Shown piece by piece: positions 18,466 through 27,916 of a stretch of 64,000 nucleotides of DNA. Position 1 is the first letter of the stretch. Every line of letters begins with the position of its first letter. The notes below the pieces were generated by a model that was not told the DNA's origin, ran no database searches, and was given only the letters and a program-made list of their open reading frames with translations. Position numbers and translations under genes: made by a program. Source of the stretch: Candidatus Omnitrophota bacterium (lineage in GTDB: Bacteria > Omnitrophota > Omnitrophia > Omnitrophales > Aquincolibacteriaceae); assembly GCA_903820505.1 (NCBI GenBank), contig CAIJHQ010000022.1:60397-124396 (forward strand), written 5' to 3'.

Positions 18466-19398
18466 ATGAAAAAAGCACTCGGTAAAGGGTTAAGCGCATT
18501 GATCCCGGACAGCTATAAAGAGCAGGTGACCGCTTCGAGCGGCGGTGAAACCATGGTAGCAACCGCAAGAGCGCCGGAAGAAACCGCCCGGGCAGAGTCA
18601 TTCAATGCAGCATTCCGGCTGATATCAACGGCGTTGATTTTGCCGAACGAAGATCAGCCGAGAAAAACATTTAATGACGAAACGATCGAGGAGCTCGCAG
18701 ATTCGATCCGGGAAAAAGGCATACTTCAGCCCATTATCGTAAAAAGATCGGGAGAAAACTCTTACCGGCTGATCTGCGGCGAGAGACGGTTCCGCGCGGC
18801 CATAGCCTGCGGCCTGACGGAAGTTCCGGCGATCATCAAAGACATTGCGCCGGAAGATTTCCTGGAATGGGCGCTCATCGAGAACATCCAAAGAGAGGAC
18901 CTGAACCCGCTGGAAGAGGCGGAAGCCTACCAGAGGTTGATCGAGGACAGAATGTGCTCGCAGGACGAAGTCGCCAAGCGGGTGGGGAAGAACCGCGCGA
19001 CGGTCGCGAATACGCTGCGTTTGTTAAGACTGCCGGAAGAAGTAAAGCGATACCTCGTCGACGGCAGGCTATCGGCCGGGCACGCGCGGGCTCTGATCGG
19101 GCTTCTGACGCCGGAACACCAGCGGCATATGGCGAAGCGGATCGTCGATGAAAATCTTTCGGTCCGGCAGGTCGAGGCCATCGTCGGACGCAGCCTGGCC
19201 CATAAAAGAAAAGCCAAAACGGCGAGGCACCTTAGCGCGGAGATCGTGGACCTTGAAACAAGGCTCACGCATTTTCTCGGAACGCAGGTAAAGATCTATC
19301 CGCGGAAGAACCAGAAGGAAGGGCGCATTGAGATCCAGTATTTTTCCCTCGACGATCTGGACCGTGCGCTGCAAAAGATGGGGTTGCCGCGCGGGTGA
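18466..19398 (+). CDS. parB: Chromosome partitioning protein ParB (Spo0J)
   Basis: A 310-residue ParB that loads on parS as a CTP-dependent clamp. The N terminus KKALGKGLSALIPDSY contacts ParA. The CTPase domain shows ICGERRFRAAIACG and ALIENIQREDLNPLEEAEAY, and the helix-turn-helix is RVGKNRATVANTLRLLRLP. The C-terminal dimer domain follows. Two ATGs are close together (18460 and 18466); the second has AAGGAG at eight bases and is preferred. It forms an operon with parA next to two parS sites. Confidence 0.95.
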   Translation: MKKALGKGLSALIPDSYKEQVTASSGGETMVATARAPEETARAESFNAAFRLISTALILPNEDQPRKTFNDETIEELADSIREKGILQPIIVKRSGENSYRLICGERRFRAAIACGLTEVPAIIKDIAPEDFLEWALIENIQREDLNPLEEAEAYQRLIEDRMCSQDEVAKRVGKNRATVANTLRLLRLPEEVKRYLVDGRLSAGHARALIGLLTPEHQRHMAKRIVDENLSVRQVEAIVGRSLAHKRKAKTARHLSAEIVDLETRLTHFLGTQVKIYPRKNQKEGRIEIQYFSLDDLDRALQKMGLPRG

Positions 19399-19462
19399 AA
19401 TGAAGGACGGGCGAAAAACCTTCGGCGCCTTTTTCTTCGGGCGGGCGGGAAGGGAGCGTTGA

Positions 19463-19490
19463 TTGACTTCGAAATGTGCTGTGATATAAT
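19463..19490 (+). promoter_or_regulatory. Strong sigma-70 type promoter for the sugar locus
   Basis: TTGACT (19463-19468) and TATAAT (19485-19490) are spaced by 16 bases. The -10 is perfect. It lies about 85 bases before the sugar-binding lipoprotein gene. Confidence 0.75.
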
Positions 19491-19576
19491 CCGAGCGCTT
19501 TTCATTTATTGGCCATAATAGAACGCACAAATTCTAGCAATTTCGACAAAGGCCTTTCACGCGAAGGGAACTTCAT

Positions 19577-20872
19577 ATGCTGTCTAATTTCTGGGCAAAA
19601 AGTTTTTCCGTTCTTTTAATAATCTTTTTTTTGTGCGGTTGTGATTCCTCGCTTGCCCCGAAGGACGGGGGCGTCACGGAAGTGAAGGTGAGTTTCTGGG
19701 GAACGCCCGAAGAAATCAACATCATCACGGAAGCCATTTCGGGCTGGCAAAAAGAGCATCCTGCGATCAAGATCGTATTTGAGCACGCGCCTTACGCCGG
19801 CTACATCAATAAGATCCTGACGCGCATCGCCGGCGGGGCCGCTCCTGATATTATCGCAACCGAAGTCGACTACTTCGTGACCTTTGCTACCAAGGGCGTG
19901 CTGGAGGACCTGAATCCTTACGTCGCAGAGGAATCGGACGGGTTCAACAAAGACGACTTTTTCCCTCAGATCCTCGACCGCTTCACTTACAACGGGAAGC
20001 TTCTGGCCGCCCCGCGCGACATCGCCCCGTTCGCCTGTGTTTTCTATAATAAGAAGCTTTTTGACGAAGCCAAGATCCCGTACCCGCAGGACGACTGGAC
20101 CTGGAACGACCTCCTGCGGATCGCCCGGGAACTGACCAAAAAGGACGACGCGGGCCGCGTGAAGCAGTACGGCTTTTACGCCTGGGCCTGGAAAAACTTT
20201 ATCTACGGTAACGGAGGCGGGCTGGTGGACAATGTGAAAAACCCGCAAAGGACCACGCTCGACGATCCAAAGTCCGTGGCGGGGCTGCAATTTTTTGCCG
20301 ACCTGAGCAGCGTTTATGAGGTCATGCCGACCCCCACAGCTTTCACGAATTTCGGGATGGGCGCGGACAGGATGTTCGCCAACGGACGCATCGCTATGTT
20401 CCTGTCGGGCATCTGGGAAACGCCGCAGTTCCGCAATTATAACTTCGATTGGGACGTCGCGATGTTCCCCAAGAATCCCGAAGGGGTTCGCGCGTTCGGG
20501 ACCGGCGGGACCGGCTACGCGATCCTTAGGTCTTCCAAGCACAAAAAAGAGGCCTGGGAAGTCATCAAGGCACTGACGGGGCCCGAAGGACAAAAACAGT
20601 TCGCGAAACGGGGGCTCGCGCAGCCGGCCAGGATCTCGGTGGCGAAAAGCGCCGTCTTCGCCGACGATCCGATGCCGCCTGTGAACAAACAAATGTTGAA
20701 TGAGGCCGTTCAGCACGTGATTTTCAGTCCCTTTCATTCCGGGTGGCGCGAAATAGAAGAGAAGTATATCAATCCGCAGCTGGACCTCGTGTTCAGCGGG
20801 AAAAAGACCGCCGCCGAAATGATCAGGGAACTTGCGCCTGAGATCAATAGGCAGCTGCAACAGAAGCGGTAA
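19577..20872 (+). CDS. Sugar ABC transporter substrate-binding lipoprotein (family 1)
   Basis: A 431-residue extracellular binding protein. The signal peptide ends in a lipobox LCGC with lipidated Cys22. The mature part has the family 1 features: KVSFWGTPEEINIITE, DIIATEVDYFVTFATKGVLEDL, FYNKKLFDEAKIPYPQDDWTWNDL and RIAMFLSGIWETPQF. Members bind oligosaccharides and deliver them to an inner-membrane ABC permease. No permease or ATPase gene is adjacent, so the partner must be elsewhere. The following GH94 and glucan-type genes suggest a beta-glucan oligosaccharide as ligand, but that is inference. A strong promoter lies upstream. Confidence 0.9.
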   Translation: MLSNFWAKSFSVLLIIFFLCGCDSSLAPKDGGVTEVKVSFWGTPEEINIITEAISGWQKEHPAIKIVFEHAPYAGYINKILTRIAGGAAPDIIATEVDYFVTFATKGVLEDLNPYVAEESDGFNKDDFFPQILDRFTYNGKLLAAPRDIAPFACVFYNKKLFDEAKIPYPQDDWTWNDLLRIARELTKKDDAGRVKQYGFYAWAWKNFIYGNGGGLVDNVKNPQRTTLDDPKSVAGLQFFADLSSVYEVMPTPTAFTNFGMGADRMFANGRIAMFLSGIWETPQFRNYNFDWDVAMFPKNPEGVRAFGTGGTGYAILRSSKHKKEAWEVIKALTGPEGQKQFAKRGLAQPARISVAKSAVFADDPMPPVNKQMLNEAVQHVIFSPFHSGWREIEEKYINPQLDLVFSGKKTAAEMIRELAPEINRQLQQKR

Positions 20873-20924
20873 ACGAGAGGCCATTCCCGTTCTAGATTCA
20901 GATAAAAAGGAGTTTGTTCCAGCC

Positions 20925-23384
20925 GTGCCCAAAAAAATAAAGAGAAAAAGAAAAGCCGAAGAGAGAGCCGCTGTCGCAGCGGAAACAAAAACGGAAAAAA
21001 AGTTCGCGTCAAAGTACGGCTATTTCACGCCGGACGGCCGCGAGTTCGTCATCACGCGGCCCGACACGCCGCGTCCGTGGGTCAACGTGATCTCGAACGG
21101 GGATTACGGGACCATTGAGACGCAGTCCGGCTCCGGATTTTCCTGGCGCGACAACTCGAACCTCTCGCGCATCACCCGATGGGACCAGGACCTGATCCGC
21201 GACAATTGGGGAAAATACCTTTACGTGCGCGACCGGGACAACGGCGACTTCTGGTCCGGGACGTGGAAGCCTTGCATGCCGAAATTCGATTTTTTTGAAG
21301 TGCGCCATGGACAAGGGTACTCGATCCTTACGAGCAAGCTTAACGGGATCCGGCTTGAAAAAACGATTTTCGTGGACGTTGAAGACCCGGTCGAAGTCTG
21401 GAAGGTCGTGGTGACGAACGAATCCCCGAAGAAACGCCGCATCAGCCTTTTCTCGTATTTCGACTGGTGCCTCGGGAACTGGTTGGACACACATCGCGAA
21501 TTCCACAAAACTTTCATTGAAACACACATTGACCGCAAGAACGGCTGTCTGCACGGACTCAAACGGGCGCCGCTCGTCCCCGGGTTCATCTCGACCGGTA
21601 TGACGGAACGGCCTCTGCAGGGATTTCACGCCGCGAGCCCGAAGCCCGTAGCTTACGACGGAGACAAAGAAGCTTTTTTAGGCCGCTATGGAGAAACACA
21701 CGCGCCGGCCGCGGTCGTGGAAGGCAGCTGCCGCAATTCGGAAGGAAAATGGGGTGACGCCTCCGCAAGCCTTCAGGTGGACGTAGAACTTGGGCCGAAG
21801 GAAAGCAAGACCGTGATCTTCACGCTCGGATCGACGCGCAACAACGAAGAAAGCGAGAGGATCATCGGAAAGTATTCGAACCCCAGGGCTGCGGACGTGG
21901 AACTGAACAGGGTCAAGGCGTTGTGGGATTCCTTTATACACGCGACCGAGGTCGAGACGCCGGATGAAGCGCTGAACTTCATGACGAACACCTGGATGAA
22001 ATACCAGGCGATCTCCGGACGTCTTTGGGCCAAATGCGCCTACTATCAGTCCAGCGGCGGTTACGGATTCCGCGACCAACTGCAGGACTGCCAGATCTTT
22101 TTTGCGACGCGGCCCGAGCTCGCCAAAAAACAGATCCTCATGCACGCCGAACAGCAATTCCCGGACGGGACCGTCTATCATTGGTGGCATCACGGAACGA
22201 ACATGGGCGCAATCACGCATTGCTCGGACGACCTTTTGTGGCTTGATTTCATCACGTTGAATTATCTCGATGAAACCGCCGACGAATCGATCCTGGACAC
22301 CGATGCGAAGTTCCTGCCGGATCCAAAGACAAAAGAGGTCACTTCCGGAACGCTTTACGATCATTTGCTCCGCGCCATTGACAAAGTTTTTACGCGATTT
22401 TCTCCACGCGGCCTGCCTCTTATCGGCGAGTGCGACTGGAACGACGGGTTGAGCCACGTCGGCACCAAATGGAAAGGCGAATCGATATGGCTGGGGCATT
22501 TTCTTTACGGCATCCTGAACCGCATCGCGCCAGTCATGGAAAAGCGCGGCGATGGACAAAAAGCGGCGGTATATCTTGACCGCGCCCGGGCTTTGAAAGA
22601 TGCGATCAACAGGCATGGTTGGGACGGGGAGTGGTACCTCGGTGCGACCCGTGACGACGGGCGTCCCCTCGGCAGCAAAAAATGCGAGACGGGGAAGATC
22701 TTTCTAAATTGCCAGACCTGGGCCGTGATCACGGGTGTCGCGGATGAAAAACGCGCCCGGACGGCGATGGACGCGGCCGCAAAATGGCTTTACAAAAAAT
22801 ATGGTCCGCTGCTTCTCACGCCGGGATACAATAAAACGGACGCAACGATCGGCTATATCACGCGTTACGCTCCCTCGGTTCGTGAAAACGGGGGTCTTTA
22901 TTCTCATGCCGGGACCTGGGCCGTCCAGGCCGAAGCGATGATGCGCGACGGGGACCGGGCCTATCAGGTCTACAAAAGCTTCAATCCCGCGCTGCGCGGC
23001 CTTGAACCGGACGTCTACTACTGCGAGCCGTACGTGACCCCCGGGAATGTTGACGGACCCGACTCGCCGAATAATGGACGCGGCGGATGGACCTGGTACA
23101 CGGGCTCGGCGGCATGGTACGCCGTCGTAGCGATGAACTGGCTTTTGGGTGTCCGGCCGACCGCCGGAGGTCTTATGGTCGATCCGGTGATCCCGAAAAA
23201 ATGGCCCGGTTTCAAAATGAAGCGGCTTTTCCGGGGGGCGAACTACCTGATCGAAGTGAAGAATCCGGATCAGACCGGCCAAGGGGTCAAAGAGCTGATC
23301 GTGGACGGAAAAAAGCAAAAAACCAACCTCATTCCAGATTTCCGCGATGGCAAAACGCATCGCGTTGAAGCTACGCTCGGCTAG
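20925..23384 (+). CDS. GH94 family glycoside phosphorylase
   Basis: An 819-residue protein resembling cellobiose and chitobiose phosphorylases. It begins with the family block KYGYFTPDGREFVITRPDTP, and the catalytic acid Asp lies in GECDWNDGLSHVG. Conserved GGYGFRDQLQDC and PDGTVYHWWH blocks follow. The GH94 fold is an N-terminal beta-sandwich, linker and alpha6/alpha6 barrel; such enzymes split a beta-glucoside with phosphate to give a sugar 1-phosphate. There is no signal peptide, so it acts in the cytoplasm after uptake. The open frame extends back to 20832, overlapping the previous gene. I prefer GTG 20925, which follows AAGGAG and does not overlap. The next gene suggests beta-1,2-glucan as a possible substrate source. 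Confidence 0.85.
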   Translation: MPKKIKRKRKAEERAAVAAETKTEKKFASKYGYFTPDGREFVITRPDTPRPWVNVISNGDYGTIETQSGSGFSWRDNSNLSRITRWDQDLIRDNWGKYLYVRDRDNGDFWSGTWKPCMPKFDFFEVRHGQGYSILTSKLNGIRLEKTIFVDVEDPVEVWKVVVTNESPKKRRISLFSYFDWCLGNWLDTHREFHKTFIETHIDRKNGCLHGLKRAPLVPGFISTGMTERPLQGFHAASPKPVAYDGDKEAFLGRYGETHAPAAVVEGSCRNSEGKWGDASASLQVDVELGPKESKTVIFTLGSTRNNEESERIIGKYSNPRAADVELNRVKALWDSFIHATEVETPDEALNFMTNTWMKYQAISGRLWAKCAYYQSSGGYGFRDQLQDCQIFFATRPELAKKQILMHAEQQFPDGTVYHWWHHGTNMGAITHCSDDLLWLDFITLNYLDETADESILDTDAKFLPDPKTKEVTSGTLYDHLLRAIDKVFTRFSPRGLPLIGECDWNDGLSHVGTKWKGESIWLGHFLYGILNRIAPVMEKRGDGQKAAVYLDRARALKDAINRHGWDGEWYLGATRDDGRPLGSKKCETGKIFLNCQTWAVITGVADEKRARTAMDAAAKWLYKKYGPLLLTPGYNKTDATIGYITRYAPSVRENGGLYSHAGTWAVQAEAMMRDGDRAYQVYKSFNPALRGLEPDVYYCEPYVTPGNVDGPDSPNNGRGGWTWYTGSAAWYAVVAMNWLLGVRPTAGGLMVDPVIPKKWPGFKMKRLFRGANYLIEVKNPDQTGQGVKELIVDGKKQKTNLIPDFRDGKTHRVEATLG

Positions 23385-23394
23385 CTCACCCGCC

Positions 23395-25494
23395 ATGACG
23401 GACACGAAAAAGCGTTCCGCGAGACGCCAGGAGGCATTGCGGAACGTTTTTTTGTTTTTGGCCATGCTTGTACCGTTTCTTTTAGGACATGAGGCCGCCG
23501 CGAAATCCCCAAGACCCGCAGGGTCATCCCAACATAAAGAAGTCTATGTTCAGCAGCTTGGACCAGCGCCCGAGGATGAAAAGCTGGACAGCATGAGCAT
23601 TTATAGGGCGGTTGCCGCCAACAAATCTCTTTTAAGCTCCACGCGGTTCAGGGTTGTCGATGATTTTGCCTCGGGAGATCTCAAAAACCGGCTCGGAGGC
23701 GTGTGGACCGTCGGCGACACAAAGGGGAAAAAGGTCAGGATAGAGCCGGACAAACAAGATTCTCGGGAAGTCCGTTCGGGAGGCTCGCTTGACATTAAAG
23801 TGGACCTCAACCGCGGAGAAAAGCTCGCCGTCACAAGCTCACTGGAGAAGCTGGACATGAGCAAAGCGAGTTTTTTCGCGCTGAAGTGCAAAGTCGAAGC
23901 CCCGCCGCAAATGCCCTTTGAGGGGAAGATCGGCGTATCGCTGACAGACTGGGCGGACAACACCGTATTGCGGGACATCACGGACTATTGCACGGAAACC
24001 AAGCGGTGGAATGACGCGATCCTGCCGATGTCCCTTTTCCAGGGGCTTGATCTTAACCAGCTCGGGCGCGTTACCGTCACGGTCGCGGCCCAAAAGAACA
24101 GGGCCCGCGGAAAGGTCAGTATCGACGAGGTCGTTTTTTTCGGGCCTCCCGAAGTCGGATTTGAGAGCACGATCGACAACCTCAAGGGGTTCCCCCGGGT
24201 CGCTTTCGACGAAGCGCGGCGCCGGAAGCTTTTGAAGATCATTGACGACGAAAAACTCCTGCTCGAGATCGCCAAGGACACCTTCCGCTATTTCAAGAAC
24301 GCCGCCAACCGCGAAAACCATCTCGTTTCGGACCACATTAAGACCGGCGACTTTCCGATAGCTGCAATGTACACTTCTCCGACAAACATCGCGATGGACC
24401 TCCTGGCGACCGTCGGGGCCATCGAGCTCGAGATCATCACCCGAAAAGAAGGCACCGAGCGTGTTCTGGCAATACTGAAGGCGCTGAAAAAGCTGAAAAA
24501 GTGGAAAGGATTTTTTTACAACTATTATGAGATCACCCGCCTCAATGTTTCGCGGGAATTCGTTTCCAGCATCGATAACGCCTGGCTTGCGATCTCGCTG
24601 GTAGTGGTCCGCCAGGCTTTTCCGGGGGAGATCGCGGAAAAAGCCACGGCCATTATTAACGAGATGAATTTCCAGGAATTCCTGGACCCGGAGAATAACC
24701 ACCTGGCGATCGGCTATGACGTCGCCCGCCAAGTCATGACGCCTTACCATTACGGACTGATCGCGACCGAAGCGCGCGCCATGAGTTTCTTCGCCATCGG
24801 GAAAGGGGATCTGCCACGCGAACACTGGTGGTACCTTTACCGGACCGCTCCCGACGCTTGGGACTGGCAGGGCCAGAAACCGCAGGGCAAGTGGGTGGAG
24901 CGTGACCGCGTGAATTATTTTCAGGGGTATTACCAGCTGGACGGTAAGAAGTTCGTCCCAAGCTGGGGAGGGTCGCTCTTTGAGTTCCTGATGCCGACCC
25001 TGGTGCTCGATGAAAAAAGTTACAGTGAGAAAGCGTTGGGTCTCAACGACAGGATCGTGACGGAACTTCAAAGAGACTACGCGCTAAAAGAAAAGAAATA
25101 TCCCCTGTGGGGCATTTCCTCGGCAGCGGTCGCCAGCGGGCGGCAATGGGCGTACGGAGAGTTTGGTTACAAAAAATTGGGGGCCAAAGGGTATCCCGAC
25201 AAAGGCGTTATCACGCCGCACGCCGGGTTTTTGGCGCTGGAAACTTTGCCTCGGGACGCCATTCGGAACATCCGGCAATGGTTGACTTTCATGACTTACG
25301 GCGAATACGGTTTTTACGACTCCATCACTTTTCCGAGCAAAAAGGTGAACAGCCAGTACCTGGCCCTGGACCAGGGGATGATCTTTGTGGCGATAACGAA
25401 CTATTTAAAGAAGGGCGTTATTCAGGACCTCTTCCATAAAGACCCCATCGCCAAAAAAGCTGTAGACCTTCTCAGGAAAGAAGAATTTTTCTAA
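23395..25494 (+). CDS. Exported glucoamylase-like protein related to the cyclic beta-1,2-glucan synthase middle domain
   Basis: A 700-residue protein with a signal peptide (RRQEALRNVFLFLAMLVPFL, cleavage near HEAAA). Residues of about 40-230 look like a beta-sandwich carbohydrate-binding part. The C-terminal 450 residues are the Glycoamylase/DUF3131-type helical barrel. Telling blocks are TSPTNIAMDLLATVGAIEL, GFFYNYYEITRLN, SSIDNAWLA, SWGGSLFEFLMP and PLWGISSAA. These blocks are familiar from the middle domain of cyclic beta-1,2-glucan synthases and from GH144-type beta-1,2-glucanases. The open frame starts at 23347, but ATG 23395 lies after the GH94 stop and gives a cleaner signal. Exact activity (hydrolase or transglycosylase) is not known. 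Confidence 0.75.
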   Translation: MTDTKKRSARRQEALRNVFLFLAMLVPFLLGHEAAAKSPRPAGSSQHKEVYVQQLGPAPEDEKLDSMSIYRAVAANKSLLSSTRFRVVDDFASGDLKNRLGGVWTVGDTKGKKVRIEPDKQDSREVRSGGSLDIKVDLNRGEKLAVTSSLEKLDMSKASFFALKCKVEAPPQMPFEGKIGVSLTDWADNTVLRDITDYCTETKRWNDAILPMSLFQGLDLNQLGRVTVTVAAQKNRARGKVSIDEVVFFGPPEVGFESTIDNLKGFPRVAFDEARRRKLLKIIDDEKLLLEIAKDTFRYFKNAANRENHLVSDHIKTGDFPIAAMYTSPTNIAMDLLATVGAIELEIITRKEGTERVLAILKALKKLKKWKGFFYNYYEITRLNVSREFVSSIDNAWLAISLVVVRQAFPGEIAEKATAIINEMNFQEFLDPENNHLAIGYDVARQVMTPYHYGLIATEARAMSFFAIGKGDLPREHWWYLYRTAPDAWDWQGQKPQGKWVERDRVNYFQGYYQLDGKKFVPSWGGSLFEFLMPTLVLDEKSYSEKALGLNDRIVTELQRDYALKEKKYPLWGISSAAVASGRQWAYGEFGYKKLGAKGYPDKGVITPHAGFLALETLPRDAIRNIRQWLTFMTYGEYGFYDSITFPSKKVNSQYLALDQGMIFVAITNYLKKGVIQDLFHKDPIAKKAVDLLRKEEFF

Positions 25495-25530
25495 GCCCAC
25501 GGGAAGCTTTTTAGGAAAAATGTCGAATTA

Positions 25531-25547
25531 ATGCTTTGAAAAAGCAT
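25531..25547. promoter_or_regulatory. Palindromic operator candidate before the ROK gene
   Basis: ATGCTTT and AAAGCAT form a perfect seven-base inverted repeat with a three-base centre (GAA). It covers the -35 of the likely ROK promoter, a good place for a repressor. Confidence 0.5.
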
Positions 25548-25563
25548 ATCGAAGAGTTAAAAT
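25536..25563 (+). promoter_or_regulatory. Probable promoter of the ROK gene
   Basis: TTGAAA (25536-25541) and TAAAAT (25558-25563) are spaced by 16 bases, about 78 bases before the ROK start codon. Confidence 0.5.
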
Positions 25564-25640
25564 GGGCGCGTAAAGTTGCGCATATATAGCGACAAACAAA
25601 CACGTTATAGCAGCCGCCTTTTGAAAGGAGTCTTTCTCTT

Positions 25641-26858
25641 ATGGTGATCAAGCAAATGCTCAAGGACCGCATCCTGACCGACAAGGAAAGAAAGAATCTT
25701 TCCATTCTTGAAGCCGTCCGCAAGAACGGGCCGATCTCGAGAACAGATATCTCCAAGATCACCGAGCTCAATATCGTGACGGTCTCCAATTATGTGAGCC
25801 ATTACATCAAAAAAGGGCTCGTGATCGAGGGCGAGCTTGATGAGTCGACCGGCGGCCGCAAGCCCGTGCTTGTCGAGCTGAACCCGAAGGCCGGCTATAT
25901 CGTCGGCGTCGGCCTGAACATGATGAGCATGGTCGGTGTGCTGGTGGACCTTGAGATTAACGTGATCACGGAAGTGAAACGCGAAAGACTCCCCGAAAAT
26001 TCCGAAAAAGTCATTCCTTTAATGGTGGAGCTGGCGGCCGAGATCATTGAAAAGGCCGAGATCGATAAAAGCAAGATCGTCGGCGTCGGCGTCGGTGTGC
26101 CGGGCATCATCGATGAGCGCGGCAGGACGATCCGCTGGCCGCAAAGTCTCGGAGAAAAAGACGTTTCGGTCTGTTCTTCCATCAAAGACACGTTCGAGCG
26201 GCGGCTGAACATTCCCACCATCGTCGAGAACGACGCGAACGCCGCGGTGCTCGGCGAAAAATGGCTCGGTCTGGATCGGGACGTGCGCCACATGGTGTAT
26301 ATGTTCTCGGGGGTCGGGTGCGGCATCCTGATCAACGAAGAGATCTACCGAGGGGCGAACGGCGCCGCGGGCGAGCTCGGCATCGCCAGCCCGCATACGA
26401 GCAAAGACTCCTCTCTGAAAATGGCGACGCAGCTGGGCCGCTGGGAAATGGACCTCGGGATGATGCGTCACGCGCGGGAACGGATCGAAAAAGGGGAAAC
26501 CACCGCGCTGAAAGATTACGTGGGTGGGGACCTTTCCAAGTTAACGTTCAAAGACATTGTCCGTGGAAGCCGCGAGAAAGACGCGCTGACGCTCAAGGTG
26601 ATCGAACAAGCCGGGCAAGACCTCGGCAAGAAGATCGCTTTCATTGTGAACTTCCTTAACCCCGAAGTGGTGGTGATCGGCGGCGGCATCGAAGACTGCG
26701 GCGCGCCGCTCCTCGACGTGATCAAGACCACGGTCAAGGAATGGGCGGCGGAAGAAGCCTCATCACAGGCGAAGATCATTCCTTCCGCTTTCGGCGAGAA
26801 CGCCGTCGCTTTGGGCGTGGTGGGCATCGTAGCGCGCGAGATCTTTGCGCAGGCCTAG
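25641..26858 (+). CDS. ROK family transcriptional regulator
   Basis: A 405-residue protein. It has an N-terminal winged helix-turn-helix (ILEAVRKNGPISRTDISKITELNIVTVSNYV, split here as residues 22-52) followed by a ROK sugar-kinase-like domain. Nucleotide and sugar-site motifs are VGVGVPGIID, ENDANAAVLGEKW and GVGCGILINEEIYRGANGAAGELG. The zinc-binding Cys cluster normally placed after the Gly-Glu-X-Gly is absent; that stretch reads IASPHTSKDSS. NagC/XylR-type ROK repressors respond to sugars, which fits the preceding carbohydrate genes. The gap to bioB is only 26 bases, so it may also be transcribed with the biotin operon. A palindromic operator candidate lies in its own promoter. Confidence 0.85.
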   Translation: MVIKQMLKDRILTDKERKNLSILEAVRKNGPISRTDISKITELNIVTVSNYVSHYIKKGLVIEGELDESTGGRKPVLVELNPKAGYIVGVGLNMMSMVGVLVDLEINVITEVKRERLPENSEKVIPLMVELAAEIIEKAEIDKSKIVGVGVGVPGIIDERGRTIRWPQSLGEKDVSVCSSIKDTFERRLNIPTIVENDANAAVLGEKWLGLDRDVRHMVYMFSGVGCGILINEEIYRGANGAAGELGIASPHTSKDSSLKMATQLGRWEMDLGMMRHARERIEKGETTALKDYVGGDLSKLTFKDIVRGSREKDALTLKVIEQAGQDLGKKIAFIVNFLNPEVVVIGGGIEDCGAPLLDVIKTTVKEWAAEEASSQAKIIPSAFGENAVALGVVGIVAREIFAQA

Positions 26859-26884
26859 ACGCTGACCCCGTCGCGGCGCCACCC

Positions 26885-27913
26885 ATGAAAGCTTTTATCC
26901 GGGAACTTCAGGACAGGGTTCTTGCGGGCGGCGAGATCTCTTTTGATGAAGCAATGCGGCTCGCTTCCATAGAGAAACGTGAGGAAGGCGACCTCCTTTT
27001 GGACGCCGCCCACGAAATAGTAAAACGTTTCCGTCCCTCTCAGCCGGATCTTTGCTCCCTCATTAACGCCAAAAGTTATCTTTGTTCCGAAGATTGCGGA
27101 TTCTGTTCGCAGTCTTCGCGCTTCAAGACAGGCGTCAAAAAATATCCCCTTCTGAGCCCGGACGAAGTATTGCAGGCGGCCAAACGGAGCGAGGCGAACA
27201 ATATCCAGAGCTTTTGCGTCGTGACAAGCGGCGAAACCCTGAGCGATCCGGAATTTGAACGGGTCCTTGAAACGTTCCGGCGGTTGAGTGCCGAGACGAA
27301 CCTTCGCCTTGACGGATCGCTGGGGAACTTGACCGCGGAGCAGATCCGGAAACTTAAAAAAGCCGGCCTGCGCCGTTTTAATCACAACCTCCAATGCTCG
27401 CGGGAGTTCTACCCCAGCATCGTTTCGACCCACACCTATGACGAGCGGAAAGGAACGCTGGATTTTCTGAAAGAGAACGGGGTCGAGATATGTTCCGGCG
27501 GCATTTTTGGGATGGGAGAAACACGCGAGGACCGGATCAATTTCGCGTTTGAATTAAAAGAATATCCGCTGCACTGCCTCCCGATCAATATTCTGAACCC
27601 GAGGCCGGGCACGCCGCTCGAAGGGCAGGCGCCCATGGATCCGTTCGAAGCCGTGAAAACCATCGCGATCTTCCGGTTCATCCACCCCAAGGCCAACATC
27701 AAGCTCGCGGGCGGCAGAGAGCTGAACCTCGGCGCCTACTTTCAGGAAAAAGCTTTACGTGGCGGCGCTGACGGGCTTGTGGTCGGAGGGTATCTTACGA
27801 CAGACGGAAATCCCGTGGAGGAGGACCGCGCCATGCTCGAGCACGCGGGCTTTGCCGACGCCGGAAAAAGGAACTGCTGCATGGAACCCACCGCAACACA
27901 GACGACTCCCTGA
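26885..27913 (+). CDS. bioB: Biotin synthase
   Basis: A 342-residue radical SAM enzyme that inserts sulfur into dethiobiotin. The [4Fe-4S] motif is CSEDCGFC (Cys67, 71, 74). Other conserved blocks are DGSLGNLTAEQIRKLK, RFNHNLQ and INILNPRPGTPL. The open frame extends upstream, but ATG 26885 gives the natural start. It heads a packed series: bioB, SDR, KAS, bioF, bioA and bioD. Length is normal. Confidence 0.95.
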   Translation: MKAFIRELQDRVLAGGEISFDEAMRLASIEKREEGDLLLDAAHEIVKRFRPSQPDLCSLINAKSYLCSEDCGFCSQSSRFKTGVKKYPLLSPDEVLQAAKRSEANNIQSFCVVTSGETLSDPEFERVLETFRRLSAETNLRLDGSLGNLTAEQIRKLKKAGLRRFNHNLQCSREFYPSIVSTHTYDERKGTLDFLKENGVEICSGGIFGMGETREDRINFAFELKEYPLHCLPINILNPRPGTPLEGQAPMDPFEAVKTIAIFRFIHPKANIKLAGGRELNLGAYFQEKALRGGADGLVVGGYLTTDGNPVEEDRAMLEHAGFADAGKRNCCMEPTATQTTP

Positions 27914-27916
27914 GCC

